Assembly (NCBI GenBank): GCA_023257655.1
Contig: JALRBQ010000013.1
Location: 1 to 64,000 of the forward strand
DNA: 64,000 bases
Direction: 5' to 3'
DNA from: Pseudomonadales bacterium
Lineage (GTDB): Bacteria > Pseudomonadota > Gammaproteobacteria > Pseudomonadales > Pseudohongiellaceae
Below the pieces are notes generated by a model that had not been told where the DNA came from, did not search any database, and saw only the letters and a list, made by a program, of their open reading frames with translations. Positions within the stretch are counted from its first letter, which is position 1. Every line of letters starts with the position of its first letter. The translations under genes and the position numbers were made by a program. Shown here in pieces: positions 56,198-64,000 of this stretch.

Positions 56198-58374
56198 TTA
56201 GATGTAGCGACTCAGGTTGCGGTTCGCGCGATGCAACCGTTCGGCCAGCACGCGAACGATGTAGGTGTTGAGCGCGGCCGTGGACGCCGGGAAGCGCTTG
56301 CCCATCGCATCCAGTTTGTCCTTGTCGAGTCGGAATAACACGGCACTTGTCTCGGTGCGCACGCTGGCGGTGCGCTTCTCGCCCGTGTAGATTGCCATCT
56401 CGCCCAGAATAGCGCCGGCAGTGTATTTGCGCAGGATGTTCTCTTGCTGACGCGGCAGTTTCAACACCACCACGACGACGCCGGAGCCGACGAAGTACAG
56501 ACTCTCGCCCTTGTCGCCTTCCCTGAACAAATACTCCCCGGCCTCTCGCTGTTCCACCTCGAAGAAAGTGGATAGATGCTCGATGTCGGCCTCGCTATAC
56601 GCTATGCGGCCGAGCACATCTTCCAACGCCAGATCTTTCTGTTCGCCATCGCGATTGAGGTCGGTGAGGATGTGTCGCTCACACCAATCCATGGCCATGT
56701 CCAGATGCTGTTTGTAGTTACGTTCCCACTGCTGATCGCCGAACGTGAAAAACTCGTGCTTGACCAGCTGCTTGATGGATTTCTCATCGGCGCCGCTGAT
56801 CACGACGTGAAAACCGATCCGATCGCTCAGCTGCGCGAGCTTGGAGAAAGTCACAATCGCCGAGGTGTCGAGCTGGCTGACGTGATGAAAGTCGAGAACC
56901 AAATAGTCAAAATGACTGCCTTCCACGTCCATGATGCGATTACGGATGGCCGAGATCAACTTGTCAGCCGTGCCAAAGAAGATAAAGCCTTGCAGAATCA
57001 GGATTAGTACTCGTTTACCTTCCTGGTTCAACAACTCACGGGTTTCGAGATCGCGGTCTACGTTGCTGGCATGGTCGCTGCCATTGGTCTCGATCTTGAT
57101 GACGCTAAGCTGCGAGTAATTCACCACGAATAGAATGATCGCGACGAAGAATCCGAAGGTAACGCCCTGCAGGATGTCCGAGAAGATGATGACGATCAGA
57201 ATCAGTACAACGACCACATAATCCGACAGTGGCAGTTCGTCGCGTGCTTTCCACAGCCAATCGATAAGGAATTCCAGACCGACATAGATCAACAGACCAC
57301 CCAGCAGGAAAGTAGGCACGAACTCGATGAACTCGGCACCTGCCAGAATCGCCGCAAGCACGAGCGCAGAATAGACGAAGCCAGTGAGCCGGTCCTTGCC
57401 ACCAACGCTCTCTACCAGAGCGGTGTCCGATACATCGTGCACTCCCGGGAATCCTCCACGGCACTGTTGACGATGTTGGTATATCCCATCACTTCCAATT
57501 CATGGTCAGGATCCAGATCGCGCTGTGCAATCAATTCGATGCCGGAGACATCCAGCAGCAGCATCATGGCACACATGAGCGCGACGACTACGATGCCACC
57601 GAGTTGATGCGAGATCGCGATCCACTTCACTTCCTGCAGAAACTCGAAATGGAACACGGGCACCAGCGTGCCGGTTGCCTCGATCGTCGGCAGCAACCCG
57701 CGCAGAGCAGCGTCTTCGCGCGATACGCCAGTAACCGTTAGCAAGGCATAGAAGATCAATACCGAGAGCAGCAGGATGAGTGGCACCGCCAGACGGTTAT
57801 CGCGGAACATCTTGCCCGCAATCAGGCACAGCGCCAGTACGATCGCCGGCAAGGCCAGTTGCAGGAACTGGGAATCCACCATTCTCGACAGCGTGGCATT
57901 CTCGTTGCCGGCAACACTCAGTCCACCCTGAATGAAGATATAACCGATGCCGGCGAAGAAGCCACCGGAAACAGGATAGGGGATATAGCGCACAAGATTG
58001 CCGAGCTTGAGCCGGCCCAGCAGCAACAGGAACAAACCGGTAATCAAGGTTGTCACCATGAAGGCAACAATGATGGTCGCCTCGGCACCAATGGAATACT
58101 CAGAACCGAAACTCGCATAGATACTGGCGATCATCACACCGAACAGTGGTGCGAGTCCGTTGCGGGGCGAACAGATAACGGACTTATAGCCGCTGAAGAG
58201 TGCGCCGCCAAGTCCGGTGACGAAGGTGCCAATCAACAGGATGGCAATGCCCGGCACCATCAGCCGCGTATCGATCTGGGCGAACAACAAGGCGGCAACC
58301 GAGACTGCCACGGAGATGTTAACGAGCGCGATCAGAGACCCGGATACAATGTTAGCGAATTTGCTGGAATGCAT
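56198..58374 (-). pseudogene. SulP transporter-STAS-cyclic nucleotide-binding fusion, frameshifted
   Basis: Two adjoining frames make one 725-residue protein when a 1-nt deletion near 57453-57457 is undone. The first frame (57412-58374) is the SulP membrane domain with ICSPRNGLAPLFGVMIAS and RYIPYPVSGGFFAGIGYIFI, ending EVMGYTNIVNSAVED. The second (56198-57442) restarts in the typical GFPGVHDVSDTALVESVGGKDRLTGF region. It continues to a STAS domain (LDFHHVSQLDTSAIVTFSKL) and a cNMP-binding domain (EYLFREGDKGESLYFVGSG). SulP proteins carry sulfate or bicarbonate. A sequencing error would restore the gene. Confidence 0.84.
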
Positions 58375-58719
58375 AATCTCGGATAGGGTCCGTCTGGGAA
58401 AGGTCCCTCAGGAAAGGGACCGGCGGCTCGCAAAGCCACGAGGATACTACCCGTTTGGCTCCGATTCCAGTGCTGATACGAGCTGATACTAACAAGGCTT
58501 CTTGTGGCATCTCGCCAGTCTGTGTCAGCGCAATTCCTGCTCGTGCGTTATCCCCGTATTGGTGCAGTTGTTGACGCGCGTCGCTGACGAAATCAACGGG
58601 TAGAACGGCACCTTCCAATGGCCTTGGGCCGGAGGCTGCACTATACTGAATCGGCGCTTTCTCGTGACAGCACCAGATCGACTTGAACGCCGCAGTACAA
58701 TTATCGGTAACTACTGAAG
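58375..58719. other. Non-coding gap with structured leader of the SulP gene
   Basis: No convincing gene lies in this 345-bp gap between divergent genes. Near the SulP start two hairpins stand on the minus-strand transcript: GGTCCCT-N6-AGGGACC (58402-58421) and GGCT-N5-AGCC (58425-58437), about 28-63 nt before the ATG. I see no T-run, so an attenuator is unlikely. The remainder, including a TATACT near 58645, shows nothing firm. Confidence 0.5.
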
Positions 58720-59412
58720 ATGAACCAGACCTCGCTCAAAGACTCACACTCACGCCACTACGCCCTAGGGTGGATGCACCGGGTATGGCTGCAGGGACTC
58801 TGGGTACTTAGCCTGGCGTTGATGTTCGGTGGCCCGGGCGGTGCCTCGGCTACGACCATTCTGGGCATGGACATCGACGAACTGGCGGGCACTGCCGAGC
58901 TGATTTTTGAGGGCGAGGTAGTGCAACGGGATACTCGCCAGGATCTGGTCTCCGGGTTGATCTTTACCTATGTCACGTTTCAGGTTCGAGATGTGGTCAA
59001 GGGTGAATTCGGTGGCGACACGCTCGAATTGAAGTTTACTGGCGGAAGTTATAACGGGCGTCTCGTTGAGATCAGTGGCCTGGTGATCCCGGCACTTGGG
59101 GAACAGGGCATTTATTTTGTGGAATCGCTCAGCGCCGATATGCTGAACCCCCTGCTCGGCTGGTCCCAGGGCCATTACCTTATTTTCGATGATAACGGCG
59201 AACGGCGTGTCAGTACCGTGGACAATCGACCGGTCGTGGACGTTCAACCGGTGAGCAATATTCCCCAGACCATCAAGAAGCCGCAAGCGCTACTCGAAGG
59301 CGATGGCGATACCGCGACCGGTGTGATGACAGAAGCGAGCGGACTCTCCATCGAACGCGCCCTGTCGGTCGATGAATTCAAATCCCGCATTCAGGCGTTG
59401 ATCCGGAACTGA
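58720..59412 (+). CDS. Exported protein paired with matrixin-like protease
   Basis: The 230-residue protein has a signal peptide (about residues 20-45, WLQGLWVLSLALMFGGPGGASA). A beta-rich domain begins TTILGMDIDELAGTAELIFEGEVVQRD and continues through FTYVTFQVRDVVKGEFGGDTLELKFTGGSYNG. This pattern of secreted domain occurs in many bacteria next to matrixin-type metalloproteases. It may be a partner, substrate or inhibitor of the protease encoded next, whose TTG start begins 4 nt after this stop. No function is proven. Confidence 0.68.
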   Translation: MNQTSLKDSHSRHYALGWMHRVWLQGLWVLSLALMFGGPGGASATTILGMDIDELAGTAELIFEGEVVQRDTRQDLVSGLIFTYVTFQVRDVVKGEFGGDTLELKFTGGSYNGRLVEISGLVIPALGEQGIYFVESLSADMLNPLLGWSQGHYLIFDDNGERRVSTVDNRPVVDVQPVSNIPQTIKKPQALLEGDGDTATGVMTEASGLSIERALSVDEFKSRIQALIRN

Positions 59413-59415
59413 GTA

Positions 59416-60849
59416 TTGCGAAAACTGTTGTTGCTGTGTGTGGTTTTAGCACTGGGCCTCCCTGTCAAGGCCTACGTTGTTTCCGGCTATTTCTGGGATA
59501 CCGGCGTCGGCACTTTTCACGTCGCGATCCCCGGCACCGCACCCAGTGGCATAAGCTGGAATGACGCCTTCAAGCAAGCGATGGACAGCTGGTCGAGCAT
59601 CGCTAATTTTCAGTATCTGCTGGCGACCGACGCTGTCGACCCGTGCAGCGGACAGATGAATGGTGGCTTCGGCGATGGCGTCACCAGCGTAGATTTTCGC
59701 GACACTGCTTGCGGCATGGACTTCGGCACCAATACCCTGGCGATCACACTCAGTTCCGGGACCTGTGTCGCGAAATGTGAAGGCGATGATCGGGTGCGAC
59801 TCACCGATGCCGATATTCTGTTCCGGTCTGACGAGAACTGGAGTGTCTACAATGGCCCGCGCAAGTCTGGCGTCAATGATTTTCGGCGGGTTGCCTTACA
59901 CGAACTCGGCCATGCGCTGGGTTTGCGTCACAGCTCTGATCCTCCGTCGATCATGGAGAGTTTTGTCTCGTCAGTGGAAACTCTGCAGAGCGACGACATC
60001 GCTGGCATCACATCAATCTATGGCGATGCACCTGCGGCGCTTACACTCAGCAAGAGCATCTATGACATCGCCGTGACTATTCCCGTCAAAACTACCCTGC
60101 CCGGGCCGACTGACAGCTTTAGCCTGAATGGCCAACTCACCAACACCGACAACAAGTTCAACAATCGATTTATCGATATCTATCAATACACCTTTGCCAA
60201 TGACTCCGACGTGACGCTGCGGCTGCAATCGGCGAGTTTTGACAGCTTCCTGTATCTGGCCCGCATCAACTCCGGCCAGGAACTGTTATCGGACTATCTG
60301 TTTGCAGATAACGACTCGGGCTGGGGCAAGAATTCCGAACTGAAGAAAACGATACCGGCCGGCACGTACTGGGTGGGCGTGAGTACTGCACTGTCGAATG
60401 CAACCGGCTTCTATGATTTGCGCGTCGACGCCAGCAGTGTCGGCACCAACGCACCTCCGGTAACTTACCTGTCGACTTACGGGGCTTCGATTCAGATTAA
60501 TCCAAACCCTTCGATAGCTGGATTGTTGAAGGCTGATGATTTCATGTTTGGTGACAAGTTCCTGGATCTGATCCAGTTCGAACTTGCCACGCCAACGACG
60601 CTCAGGATCGCTCTGACCGCCGCCGCGTTCGACCCGGTTTTGATGCTGGCGCGTGTGGTGCCTGGGTCAACGCCTGCTGCCAACCTCGTTGATGAGAGCT
60701 CGTTGCTGCTCGATGACAACGGCGGAGGCGGCACCGATGCGCTGCTGCAACAGACACTGGCGGCGGGAACCTACTGGCTCGGTGTCACCAGCAGAAACGC
60801 CTTCGCTACCGGCAGCTATCAGATCGACTCAACTGTAGTCGTGCCCTGA
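59416..60849 (+). CDS. Secreted matrixin-family zinc metalloprotease with C-terminal PPC-like domains
   Basis: The 477-residue protein starts at TTG (no ATG fits the signal peptide MRKLLLLCVVLALGLPVKA). The zinc motif HELGHALGLRHSSDPPSIMES (HExxHxxGxxH plus Met-turn; about residues 162-182) identifies a metzincin of the matrixin type. Two homologous C-terminal regions (about residues 225-340 and 350-475) look like pre-peptidase C-terminal domains, each ending in AGTYWVGV/AGTYWLGV. Secreted, and linked with the exported protein upstream. Confidence 0.84.
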   Translation: MRKLLLLCVVLALGLPVKAYVVSGYFWDTGVGTFHVAIPGTAPSGISWNDAFKQAMDSWSSIANFQYLLATDAVDPCSGQMNGGFGDGVTSVDFRDTACGMDFGTNTLAITLSSGTCVAKCEGDDRVRLTDADILFRSDENWSVYNGPRKSGVNDFRRVALHELGHALGLRHSSDPPSIMESFVSSVETLQSDDIAGITSIYGDAPAALTLSKSIYDIAVTIPVKTTLPGPTDSFSLNGQLTNTDNKFNNRFIDIYQYTFANDSDVTLRLQSASFDSFLYLARINSGQELLSDYLFADNDSGWGKNSELKKTIPAGTYWVGVSTALSNATGFYDLRVDASSVGTNAPPVTYLSTYGASIQINPNPSIAGLLKADDFMFGDKFLDLIQFELATPTTLRIALTAAAFDPVLMLARVVPGSTPAANLVDESSLLLDDNGGGGTDALLQQTLAAGTYWLGVTSRNAFATGSYQIDSTVVVP

Positions 60850-60850
60850 C

Positions 60851-62251
60851 CTAGTCGACCTGCAGATACACCATCGCGATTCGCTTCGGCACTTGTCCCA
60901 CCGGAATTGTCGCCACCCGGGTGAGGGTTGCCGCATCAACGGCCACCGTCGTATTGTCCCCGGCGGCTCCCATGTAGAAGGTCTTGCCATCCGGTGTGAA
61001 TGTCACCCATTCCGGGTGCTGACCGACGAACACACGACCGATTTCCTGCAGATCGGGTAGCGAGTGAATATAGGCGTGGCTGTAGACCTTGCTTGTGGAC
61101 CACAGGGTCTTGCCATCGGGAGACACCGCCAGGCCGTGAGCAGGTGCCGCCTGCAGGCCGTCGTAGTGGGCTACTTCGCCAGGAATCGCCGGATGTTCGA
61201 TGCGCGCCACCTCTTTGCGGGTATCGAAATCGACGACGGCGAAGCCATGGAAGTCCGACAACTGTACGAAGATCTTGTCGGTGGCACCGTTGGCTTTCTT
61301 GCTGAAGGTCATGGGCCGAATGCCGGAACTCATCTTCAATTTCCAGGCAAGTTTATTCGTGGCCGTATCAACGACATTGATCGTGCTGGTCTGGATCGAA
61401 CCGCCCACCGCATAACGACTGTCAGGTGTTACATAGACGTTGTGAATGGCACCGTCCACCGGGATGGTCTTGATATTCTGCATGCTTGCAACGTCGATCA
61501 CGTCCAGGGCACCTGGCATTTCCATGATCGCAACATAAACCCGACTTCCATCGGCGGTCACGGCAAGGTTATTGGGCCGGCCACTCAGAGGTATGCGGCG
61601 TTTTACGCGTAACGTGCGTGAGTCCACGATGTCGAGGCTGTGCAGGGATTCATTCGTGATGTAGATCTGTGATCCATCGGGGGCACCGGTGACGCCGTGT
61701 GGAATCTCGATATCGCCGATGGTGGCGACGACCGTGTTGGTCGCAGGATCGATGACCGAGGCGTCATCGCCTGCTGCATTGGTCTGGATGATGCGCACTA
61801 CCGTGTCGGCAGCGGGTCGTCGCTGTGTATAACCCGCGACCCAGTCGGCCATGATCCGCCATTCCGGATCTTGCTGATTCCTGAAATGCTTACCCCCGCC
61901 GTGAAAGGGATCGCCGCCAGCCGAGGCCGCGAGCGGGTGGGTCAAAAACCGGCTCTTCATCGGATTCTCGCCAGGCAGCACCAGTTGGCTCACCGATTCG
62001 AAATTCTTGCGCGATTGTTCCTCAGTCCAGAACAGTTGATGCTCTTCCAGCGGTTGCAACCGCAGGTTGCTGCTACGTGTATGACACTGAATACAGCGCA
62101 CACTGCCTTCGCGTTTGGCGAGGAAGATTGGCTGTACTTCATTCATGAAGTAGTCGAAGTCGAGCTTACCGGGCGCCTTCTGGGCGAGAACCGGGGGCGC
62201 GGCAAACAAGGCCAGAATGGCGAGTGTGCTGAGGGGGCGTGGCGTGCGCAT
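60851..62251 (-). CDS. Exported c-type cytochrome / YVTN beta-propeller protein
   Basis: The 466-residue protein has a signal peptide (ending VLAQ). A short region with one heme c motif CIQCH (near residue 53) follows, with later WRIMADWVAGY typical of heme-bearing domains of Planctomycete-like cytochromes. A YVTN-type beta-propeller then runs from residue 130 (TNTVVATIGDIEIPHGVTGAPDGSQIYITNE), with repeated NVVDTATNKLAWKL-like blades to the end VPKRIAMVYLQ. Start at ATG 62251. It is convergent with the protease gene. Function unknown. Confidence 0.8.
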   Translation of the reverse strand: MRTPRPLSTLAILALFAAPPVLAQKAPGKLDFDYFMNEVQPIFLAKREGSVRCIQCHTRSSNLRLQPLEEHQLFWTEEQSRKNFESVSQLVLPGENPMKSRFLTHPLAASAGGDPFHGGGKHFRNQQDPEWRIMADWVAGYTQRRPAADTVVRIIQTNAAGDDASVIDPATNTVVATIGDIEIPHGVTGAPDGSQIYITNESLHSLDIVDSRTLRVKRRIPLSGRPNNLAVTADGSRVYVAIMEMPGALDVIDVASMQNIKTIPVDGAIHNVYVTPDSRYAVGGSIQTSTINVVDTATNKLAWKLKMSSGIRPMTFSKKANGATDKIFVQLSDFHGFAVVDFDTRKEVARIEHPAIPGEVAHYDGLQAAPAHGLAVSPDGKTLWSTSKVYSHAYIHSLPDLQEIGRVFVGQHPEWVTFTPDGKTFYMGAAGDNTTVAVDAATLTRVATIPVGQVPKRIAMVYLQVD

Positions 62252-62375
62252 CGTGAATCTCCTCTTCTGTGAATTGCGGGAGCTATCTTGCTGTCGGCGA
62301 TTGCGCCGGACAGGCACCAGGGTCACAGCATAGTGAAGCCTACCGGGCAATGCAACGCGTGCGCAGACAGCTTAC

Positions 62376-64000
62376 TCAGGGCAACTGACGCGTTACCCCG
62401 GCTACCGGCAGCATTTCTGCAAATACCTTCAGATAAACTCGCTGTTCCTGCAGGGCCTCGCGTAGCGCCGGACTCAGGAAGATCGACCCTGCAGCCCGGC
62501 GACGACCGGGCCCGATCAGGTTCTCCACCACCGCATCCGTTAGCTCAAATGCCGCGCCATCGATGATAAGGGTCGCCGCAAACAGCTGGTCAGCTCCCGC
62601 GGTCACATTGATAGTGTAGTCGAGCCGGTTCACCGTCACGTCCAGAACGGTTTCCAACTGCAGTTGCAGGCCGCTCTCCTCGAATTGCAGCGCTGTGCGT
62701 TGCGGCTCCGGCGCACGTCCGGCGACGAGAGGCGGTGTTGTCGCAGGCGCACGACGCGCATTCCGGGCCTGCTCGAAGGCGTGGCCGAACGCCAGCAAGC
62801 GGGCATCCCCCAGAAACGGTCCCAGCAGTTCCACGCCCACCGGCAGGCCACTGTTGGTGAACCCTACCGGTAATGACAGCGCGGGCAATCCGGCATTCGC
62901 CGCCAGGGAGCAGTTGTTACCAGGCTGGTTCTCGCCAAGGAAAACCGGCAGCTCGGCGATGGGAGGATAGGCGATCGCGTCGAGCTCGTTATCGCCCATG
63001 ATCCGCTCGATGGTTGCGCGCAGTTCGTCTCGCGCAGCGAGTGCAATGGCATAAGCATCGTCATTCAGTACCGTGGCACGGCTGCGGACCAGCGCGCCCT
63101 GAACAGCCTCGTGATACAGCCCAAGGTCGACGATGTCATTGAGATTGCTGACGTCCGCACTGAGGAACAGCGCCAGATACTGATCCAGATCCACGCGAAA
63201 CTCGTGGCCGATGACTCCGGAGCGGCCAATCAATGTCGCCAGCTCGGGAATCTCGATATCAACAATCTCAACCCCCTGATCGGCATACCAGTCCAGCGCA
63301 GACTCGATCTCGCGTCGCACTGCAGCATCGGCTGCCGTCATGTAGGCACTCAGCTTGCCGATCCGCATGCCACTCAAATCGGCATCGTCGAGTCGCGCCA
63401 GAAATTCCGGCGGCTCCGCGTCGCGCATAACGAGTGTTGCAGGGTCATTGCTGTCATAGCCGGCGACGATGTCCAGCAGAATGGCCAAGTCTTCGGTACT
63501 GCGAGCCAGCGGGCCACCGACATCCTGGGTATGAGACAGAGGCATAATGCCGTAGATGCTGGACAGGCCCTTGCTCGGGCGCAATCCGACCAGGTTGTTG
63601 AAGGCTGCGGGGATGCGAATCGAACCACAGGTGTCGGAACCCATGCCGATGGCGGCAAGACTGGCGGCAATTGCCGCGGCGGTGCCGCCGCTGGAACCAC
63701 CGGGTACCCGGCGAATATCGTAGGGATTGCGGGTTTGACCCAGTAACGAGCCAATGCTGGTGATGCCGTAGGCGTATTCGTGCAGGTTTGTCTTGGCCAG
63801 GATAATGGCGCCCGCTGCTATCAATCTGTCGACCTGAGTCGCGTTGGCACTGGGTATGAAGCCGCCCAGCGCTACCGAGCCGCCAGTTGTGGGCATGAAC
63901 ACCGTGTTGTAATTGTCTTTCAAAACAATCGGAATGCCGTGCAGCAGGCTACGCGGGCCACTGCGCGCCCGCTCAGCGTCGAGACTGGCCGCCTGTGCGC
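62376..64000 (-). CDS. Amidase signature family protein (5' part beyond window)
   Basis: The open frame continues past the right end of the window, so the N-terminus is missing; the first residues visible are AQAASLDAERARSGPRSLLHG. The amidase signature is visible: GIPIVLKDNYNT with the catalytic Lys, GGSSGGTAAAIAASLAAIGMGSDTCGSIRIPAAFNNLVGLRPS with the cis-Ser and nucleophile Ser. It hydrolyses amide bonds of unknown substrate. The C-terminus has an unusual extra beta-rich region of about 110 residues beyond the core. Confidence 0.9.
   Translation of the reverse strand, partial: AQAASLDAERARSGPRSLLHGIPIVLKDNYNTVFMPTTGGSVALGGFIPSANATQVDRLIAAGAIILAKTNLHEYAYGITSIGSLLGQTRNPYDIRRVPGGSSGGTAAAIAASLAAIGMGSDTCGSIRIPAAFNNLVGLRPSKGLSSIYGIMPLSHTQDVGGPLARSTEDLAILLDIVAGYDSNDPATLVMRDAEPPEFLARLDDADLSGMRIGKLSAYMTAADAAVRREIESALDWYADQGVEIVDIEIPELATLIGRSGVIGHEFRVDLDQYLALFLSADVSNLNDIVDLGLYHEAVQGALVRSRATVLNDDAYAIALAARDELRATIERIMGDNELDAIAYPPIAELPVFLGENQPGNNCSLAANAGLPALSLPVGFTNSGLPVGVELLGPFLGDARLLAFGHAFEQARNARRAPATTPPLVAGRAPEPQRTALQFEESGLQLQLETVLDVTVNRLDYTINVTAGADQLFAATLIIDGAAFELTDAVVENLIGPGRRRAAGSIFLSPALREALQEQRVYLKVFAEMLPVAGVTRQLP

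Noticed and set aside
58352-58618. Minus-strand 88-residue frame upstream of the SulP gene
   Set aside because: It overlaps the hairpin leader and SulP start, has no ribosome site and no recognisable sequence.

Overview
The window is chromosomal DNA (no plasmid, phage or integration hallmarks) from a gammaproteobacterium. The best evidence is gene order: xseB-ispA-dxs, then ribA-pgpA-thiL-nusB-ribH-ribB-ribE-ribD-nrdR, glyA and ettA. This matches the Pseudomonas-type arrangement of the isoprenoid/riboflavin neighbourhood. I cannot name the genus. Base composition is moderately GC-rich throughout and no block stands out as foreign.

Region 1 (1-17.5 kb) is core metabolism. It holds the DXP-pathway genes, then a cobalamin island (B12 riboswitch, btuB, cobO-type adenosyltransferase, btuF-like binding protein, cobC-like phosphatase) lying between dxs and ribA. 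A minus-strand riboflavin/thiamine run follows, then nrdR, glyA and the ribosome ABCF factor ettA. Region 2 (17.5-22.3 kb) has a lambda-P-like replication protein and a DnaT-like protein with three DnaT modules. It also has a striking polypurine repeat tract, a glycerate-kinase-like P-loop kinase and a ZntR-type regulator with a textbook MerR promoter driving an SO_0444-type metal permease.

Region 3 (22.3-33.5 kb) is a string of small single-gene enzymes: carboxylesterase, GyrI-like, VOC, DUF1801, tautomerase, methyltransferase, GST, alpha/beta hydrolase, DUF2200 and two SGNH hydrolases. An MsbA-type ABC exporter ends it. Inside it, in a gap with no protein gene, is the most interesting element: a sigma-54-type promoter with an upstream NtrC-like site and a strong terminator about 130 nt downstream, i.e. 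a probable nitrogen/sigma-54-controlled small RNA.

Region 4 (33.6-42.8 kb) is a form-II-like molybdenum hydroxylase (coxG, coxS, coxL, coxM, coxD, coxE) with a second, divergent coxL paralogue. Region 5 (42.8-64 kb) is accessory: secreted proteins and esterases, an ADP-ribosylglycohydrolase, a YebC/YeeN paralogue, a PQQ dehydrogenase, a stand-alone RlmK-like rRNA methyltransferase, a secreted protein plus matrixin-type protease pair, a heme/YVTN beta-propeller protein and a partial amidase. Two membrane-protein genes within 5 kb of each other (mscS-like and SulP-STAS-cNMP) are each broken by a single lesion.

All functional calls rest on motifs and family resemblance read by eye; no search was run.
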